NCBI GenBank assembly: GCA_022769125.1
Contig: JALEKN010000062.1
Location: forward strand, 29,870-93,869
Origin: Agathobacter sp.
Lineage (GTDB): Bacteria > Bacillota > Clostridia > Lachnospirales > Lachnospiraceae
Direction: 5' to 3'
Length of the DNA stretch: 64,000 nt
Shown: in pieces, positions 60,894-64,000 of the stretch
How positions within the stretch are numbered: the first letter of the stretch is position 1
Layout: each line of letters starts with the position of its first letter
Notes under the pieces: generated by a model
What the model saw: the letters and a program-made list of their open reading frames with translations, nothing else
Databases searched by the model: none
What the model was told of the DNA's origin: nothing
Translations under genes and position numbers: made by a program

Positions 60894-63602
60894 ATGAATT
60901 ACGGAAAAAGAGCCGCCAGACGTCGCCAGCAGGAGATCGACGCTACCGGCACAAAGATTCGTAAGAAGATTGGCGTGATCATCCGGAAAATGATACTGGT
61001 TTGCCTTTTGCTTGTGGCAGTGATAGGTGTCAGTGCCGGAATCGGAGTATGGAAAGGAATCATTGATTCCGCTCCGGATATATCTGCAATTGATGTTGTA
61101 CCAACCGGATATTCCACAACTGTTCTTGACAGTAAGGGGAATCAGGTCGCAACGCTTGTTGCAGCGGGGGCCAATCGAAAGTACGTCACAATTGATGAAA
61201 TACCTTTGAATCTGCAGCATGCGGTTGTCGCGATTGAGGATGCACGTTTTTATGACCACAACGGAATTGATATCAAGGGTATCTTTCGTGCTTTGGCAAA
61301 GGATATTGCTACGATGAGCACAAAACAGGGCGCCAGCACGATCACGCAGCAGTTGATAAAGAACAGCATTCTGGAAAAAACATGGATCAGTGAGAGCTCA
61401 CTGATCGAGAGTGTTCAGAGAAAGGTGCAGGAGCAGTATCTTGCGGTTAAGCTGGAGCAGCAGGTCAGCAAGACCTGGATTCTGGAGGAGTATCTTAATA
61501 CAATCAACCTCGGAGCCAATACGCTTGGCGTTCAGGCGGCATCGGAGCGCTATTTCGGAAAGGATGTCTCCGAACTTACACTTTCGGAATGTGCGGTTAT
61601 AGCTGGAATCACTAAGAACCCATATGGTTATAATCCAATCCGCTTTCCGGAGAAGAACAAGGAACGTCAGATGGAAGTACTGACAAAGATGAAGGAGCAG
61701 GGTTACATCTCGCAGGCAGAGTTTGACGAGGCTGCGGAGGATGATGTTTATGAGCGGATATCCGAGCACAATGCAATTGAGGAAAAATCTGTTAACTCTT
61801 ACTATACGGATGCGGTAATCGATGATGTGCTTGATGATCTGGTCAATGTATTGGGATGGACAGAAACAGAAGCTTATAAAGCAATCTATCAGGGCGGTCT
61901 TGAGATACATACTGCACAGGACCCGGATATCCAGAAGATATGTGATGAGGAAGCAAATAATCTGGAAAATTACCCGAACGAACCGAAGTATTCCTGCTCA
62001 TTGTACTTCCAGGTAAGAAAAGCGGATGGAACTTACCGCACTTACACGAACCAGACTATGCTTTCTTTCTATAAGAACCTTACAGGCAAGGCCAATTACA
62101 ATATCAACTATGATACGGAAGAAGAATGTGTCGCCGCAATCGATCAGTATACACAGGATGTGTTGGAGGAGGGCGATACGCTCCTTGAGGATACCATAAG
62201 CTATACCATCACGCTCCAGCCGCAGGTTGCAATGACCATCATTGATCAGACCACCGGTGAGGTAAAAGCGCTGGTGGGAGGCCGCGGTGACAAGAGCGGA
62301 AACCGTACCTGGAACCGTGCAACGGATACACTTCGTCAGCCTGGATCTACATTTAAGATTATCGGAGCATATGCACCGGCACTTGATTCAGGACTTAAGA
62401 CGCTTGCAAGTGTGCAGAATGATTCGCCATATACCATCGGAACCAAGACCTACAAGAACTATAATGACAAGTATCTTGGTTATACAAATGTGCGTACTGC
62501 AATCACAAAGTCTATCAATATCGTAACGGTTAAGACCTTGGAGGATATCGGTGTTAATCTCGGGTATGAATACGCCCAGAATTTTGGCTTTAGCACTTTA
62601 TGTGAGGGTGATAAGAACCTCGGACTCAGTCTTGGAGGACTTACCAACGGTGTATCAAACCTTGAACTTACCGCTGCCTATGCAACGATAGCAAATCAGG
62701 GAGAATATCTGCAGCCGAAGTTCTATACGGTTGTGTATGACCACGATGGCAATGTCCTTTTGGACAAGTCCTATACGCAGGAATCACATCGTGTATTGAA
62801 AGAGACAACAGCATGGCTTCTCACCAGCGCAATGCAGGATGTTATGACAGAGGGAACCGGTACCAGAGCATACTTTGGTGCAGGTATGGCCCAGGCTGGT
62901 AAATCCGGAACGACCACGGGCAACAGAGACTGCCTGTTTGCCGGATTTACGCCGTACTATACCTGTGTTGTCTGGGGCGGATATGATGATAATTCCCTTC
63001 AGGACAGTGGGAAGACAACATATCCCAAGAACCTGTGGAAGGCGGTTATGGGACGAATCCATGAGAACCTCGACTATAAAGGATTCACTCAGCCGGATGG
63101 AATCGAGTCTGTTATTGTATGCAAGGAATCCGGAAAGCTTCCGCTGGATGGAGTGTGTGAGCAGGATCCACGTGGAAACATGCTGTATGCAGAGTATTTT
63201 GATGAGGAAACGCTTCCAACAGAAGTGTGTGATCTCCATGTGGCAGTAAACATCTGCGAAGCTTCCAAAATGATCGCCGGTGCATTCTGCCCAACAGATG
63301 GCATCATCCAGCAGGTATATGTAAAATCTGCGATTGACAAGTGGACAGGGCTTGAGGATTCCAGCAAGACGAGTGAGGCACCATATGTGATCACGGAGGA
63401 GGAATTAGACAGCATCTGCACGGTTCACGATGAAAATTCTATTCCGGATGTACAGATACCGGCACAGGATGATTCAACAGCCGAAGACGGAACCGCCGGC
63501 GATGGACAGGCGGACACCGGACAGACCGGAAATACGACCGGTGGCGGAAATCAGTCAAACTATATTGAGGAAGAGGAACCGGAGGGAATCCAGCAGAATT
63601 AA
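60894..63602 (+). CDS. class A penicillin-binding protein (PBP1A-type)
   Basis: A 902-residue bifunctional peptidoglycan synthase. A basic cytoplasmic tail and one membrane anchor (about 30-50) precede the GT51 glycosyltransferase (EDARFYDHNGIDIKGIFRALAKDI and GASTITQQLIKN, about 110-290), which polymerises lipid II. The transpeptidase has QPGSTFKIIG (SxxK), TKSINIVTVK (SxN) and AGKSGTTTGNRD (KSGT). The C-terminal tail is Asp/Gly/Gln-rich and low complexity. Start ATG 60894 follows AAGGAGG; the in-frame ATG at 60873 has no site. No neighbour in an operon. Confidence 0.95.
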   Translation: MNYGKRAARRRQQEIDATGTKIRKKIGVIIRKMILVCLLLVAVIGVSAGIGVWKGIIDSAPDISAIDVVPTGYSTTVLDSKGNQVATLVAAGANRKYVTIDEIPLNLQHAVVAIEDARFYDHNGIDIKGIFRALAKDIATMSTKQGASTITQQLIKNSILEKTWISESSLIESVQRKVQEQYLAVKLEQQVSKTWILEEYLNTINLGANTLGVQAASERYFGKDVSELTLSECAVIAGITKNPYGYNPIRFPEKNKERQMEVLTKMKEQGYISQAEFDEAAEDDVYERISEHNAIEEKSVNSYYTDAVIDDVLDDLVNVLGWTETEAYKAIYQGGLEIHTAQDPDIQKICDEEANNLENYPNEPKYSCSLYFQVRKADGTYRTYTNQTMLSFYKNLTGKANYNINYDTEEECVAAIDQYTQDVLEEGDTLLEDTISYTITLQPQVAMTIIDQTTGEVKALVGGRGDKSGNRTWNRATDTLRQPGSTFKIIGAYAPALDSGLKTLASVQNDSPYTIGTKTYKNYNDKYLGYTNVRTAITKSINIVTVKTLEDIGVNLGYEYAQNFGFSTLCEGDKNLGLSLGGLTNGVSNLELTAAYATIANQGEYLQPKFYTVVYDHDGNVLLDKSYTQESHRVLKETTAWLLTSAMQDVMTEGTGTRAYFGAGMAQAGKSGTTTGNRDCLFAGFTPYYTCVVWGGYDDNSLQDSGKTTYPKNLWKAVMGRIHENLDYKGFTQPDGIESVIVCKESGKLPLDGVCEQDPRGNMLYAEYFDEETLPTEVCDLHVAVNICEASKMIAGAFCPTDGIIQQVYVKSAIDKWTGLEDSSKTSEAPYVITEEELDSICTVHDENSIPDVQIPAQDDSTAEDGTAGDGQADTGQTGNTTGGGNQSNYIEEEEPEGIQQN

Positions 63603-63653
63603 AGGATTTTCCAATTCAGCTCCAAATTACTTGCAAAAAAAATAAAAAAAGAG

Positions 63654-63682
63654 TTGACAGAGCATATCTGTTCATGTATACT
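63654..63682 (+). promoter_or_regulatory. strong promoter of tRNA-Gln
   Basis: TTGACA (63654-63659), 17 bp spacer, TATACT (63677-63682), 20 bases before the tRNA. Confidence 0.9.
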
Positions 63683-63702
63683 ACCATTTGTTGAGACGAC
63701 AT

Positions 63703-63774
63703 TGGCCCATCGCCAAATGGTAAGGCAACGGACTCTGACTCCGTCATTTCAAGGTTCGAATCCTTGTGGGCCAG
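63703..63774 (+). tRNA. tRNA-Gln (anticodon CTG)
   Basis: A 72-nt cloverleaf. The acceptor stem TGGCCCA pairs with TGGGCCA, discriminator G. The anticodon stem ACGGA/TCCGT encloses CTCTGAC, so the anticodon is CTG. The T arm is CAAGG-TTCGAAT-CCTTG. CCA is not encoded. It is a single-gene unit between a consensus promoter and the terminator at 63779. Confidence 0.95.
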
Positions 63775-63778
63775 CTTG

Positions 63779-63807
63779 AAAGCACTACATGTGAATGTAG
63801 TGCTTTT
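63779..63807 (+). terminator. intrinsic terminator of tRNA-Gln
   Basis: Perfect 12 bp stem AAAGCACTACAT / ATGTAGTGCTTT around GTGA, then T. Confidence 0.95.
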
Positions 63808-63898
63808 GCTTTATCTGGGACTATATCATGATCCCATATAGGACGGGAAGGATATAGCACTATTTATTAATCAGAACGGACAGACGAGAGGTATAATT

Positions 63899-64000
63899 AT
63901 GATGAAGTTAGGTGAATTTCAGACGCTGATCTGTATCAAGAAAGTAGAGTTTGGCATCTACCTTGCCGAGCGGAAGGATTCAGAGGATAAGGTACTGCTC
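63899..64000 (+). CDS. CvfB/YitL-like S1 RNA-binding protein (partial, cut by window end)
   Basis: The first 34 residues, starting MMKLGEFQTLICIKKVEFGIYL and continuing through AERKDSEDKVLL, match the opening S1-like domain of CvfB/YitL RNA-binding proteins (KLGxxQxLxVxxxxxFGxYL). The frame is open at the end of the window. GAGAGG lies 8 bases before the first ATG; a second ATG follows immediately and may be the real start. In staphylococci CvfB affects virulence gene expression; here the role is unknown. Confidence 0.7.
   Translation, partial: MMKLGEFQTLICIKKVEFGIYLAERKDSEDKVLL

Noticed and set aside
1..64000. Prophage, insertion sequence, integron or CRISPR array
   Set aside because: No transposase, integrase, phage structural gene or regular repeat-spacer array was found; all large frames are chromosomal core or accessory genes.

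Overview
The window is 64 kb of an AT-balanced Gram-positive chromosome with strong AGGAGG-type ribosome binding sites, TTGACA/TATAAT promoters spaced 17 bp apart, and short intrinsic terminators. The gene set points to an anaerobic, low-to-mid-GC Firmicute, most likely Lachnospiraceae (relatives of Roseburia, Agathobacter or Butyrivibrio). Pointers are tandem type III glutamine synthetases, small DUF4250 and DUF6472-like proteins, a DUF1846 protein, an N-terminally extended citrate synthase, and whiA/hprK/rapZ/murB linkage. This assignment is inference from gene content; there is no rRNA in the window. I see no prophage, insertion sequence or CRISPR array: it is core-type chromosome.

Layout. 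1-4 kb: a phosphate module (PhoP-box-like repeats, Na/Pi cotransporter with a PhoU-like tail, PhoP/PhoR-type two-component system). 4-10 kb: GNAT acetyltransferase, DUF4422 protein, DUF815 ATPase, ABC-F ATPase, long-form ribosome hibernation factor. 10-11.6 kb: lipoprotein, tRNA-Glu, a candidate C-rich small RNA and a structured repeat. 11.6-20 kb: MATE exporter, L,D-transpeptidase with Fn3-like modules, citrate synthase, two hydrolases, second ABC-F protein. 20-25 kb (minus strand): a three-gene GlpABC-like flavoprotein operon behind a leader terminator, endonuclease III, HD-GYP protein. 25-34 kb: cysteine-cluster protein, PadR/DUF1700/DUF4097 operon, anion permease, WYL regulator, two Nudix hydrolases, three small proteins, second MATE exporter. 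34-37 kb (minus): pyrG behind a leader terminator, and a DUF1846 protein. 37-49 kb: ftsH, uvrC, then hprK-aminopeptidase-murB-rapZ-whiA-HPr-like-lipid kinase, then fba. 49-55.5 kb: a nitrogen-assimilation island of two GSIII genes and an ammonium channel fused to a PII domain. 55.5-64 kb: SGNH hydrolase, degenerate-GGDEF/EAL protein, acyl-ACP thioesterase, a large inverted pair of the repeat seen at 11.4 kb, YigZ, PBP1A-type synthase, tRNA-Gln, and the start of a CvfB-like RNA-binding protein.

Themes. Several units have a terminator hairpin in the leader or just upstream of the gene (glp-like operon, pyrG, second GSIII, amt-PII), suggesting transcription attenuation is common here. Carbon-control parts cluster: HPr kinase, RapZ, WhiA and an HPr paralogue with Glu at the catalytic His position but with the regulatory Ser kept. 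The least explained signals are the dispersed structured repeat (three copies, two as a ~500 bp inverted pair) and the candidate small RNA with exposed C-rich segments at about 11.24-11.33 kb.
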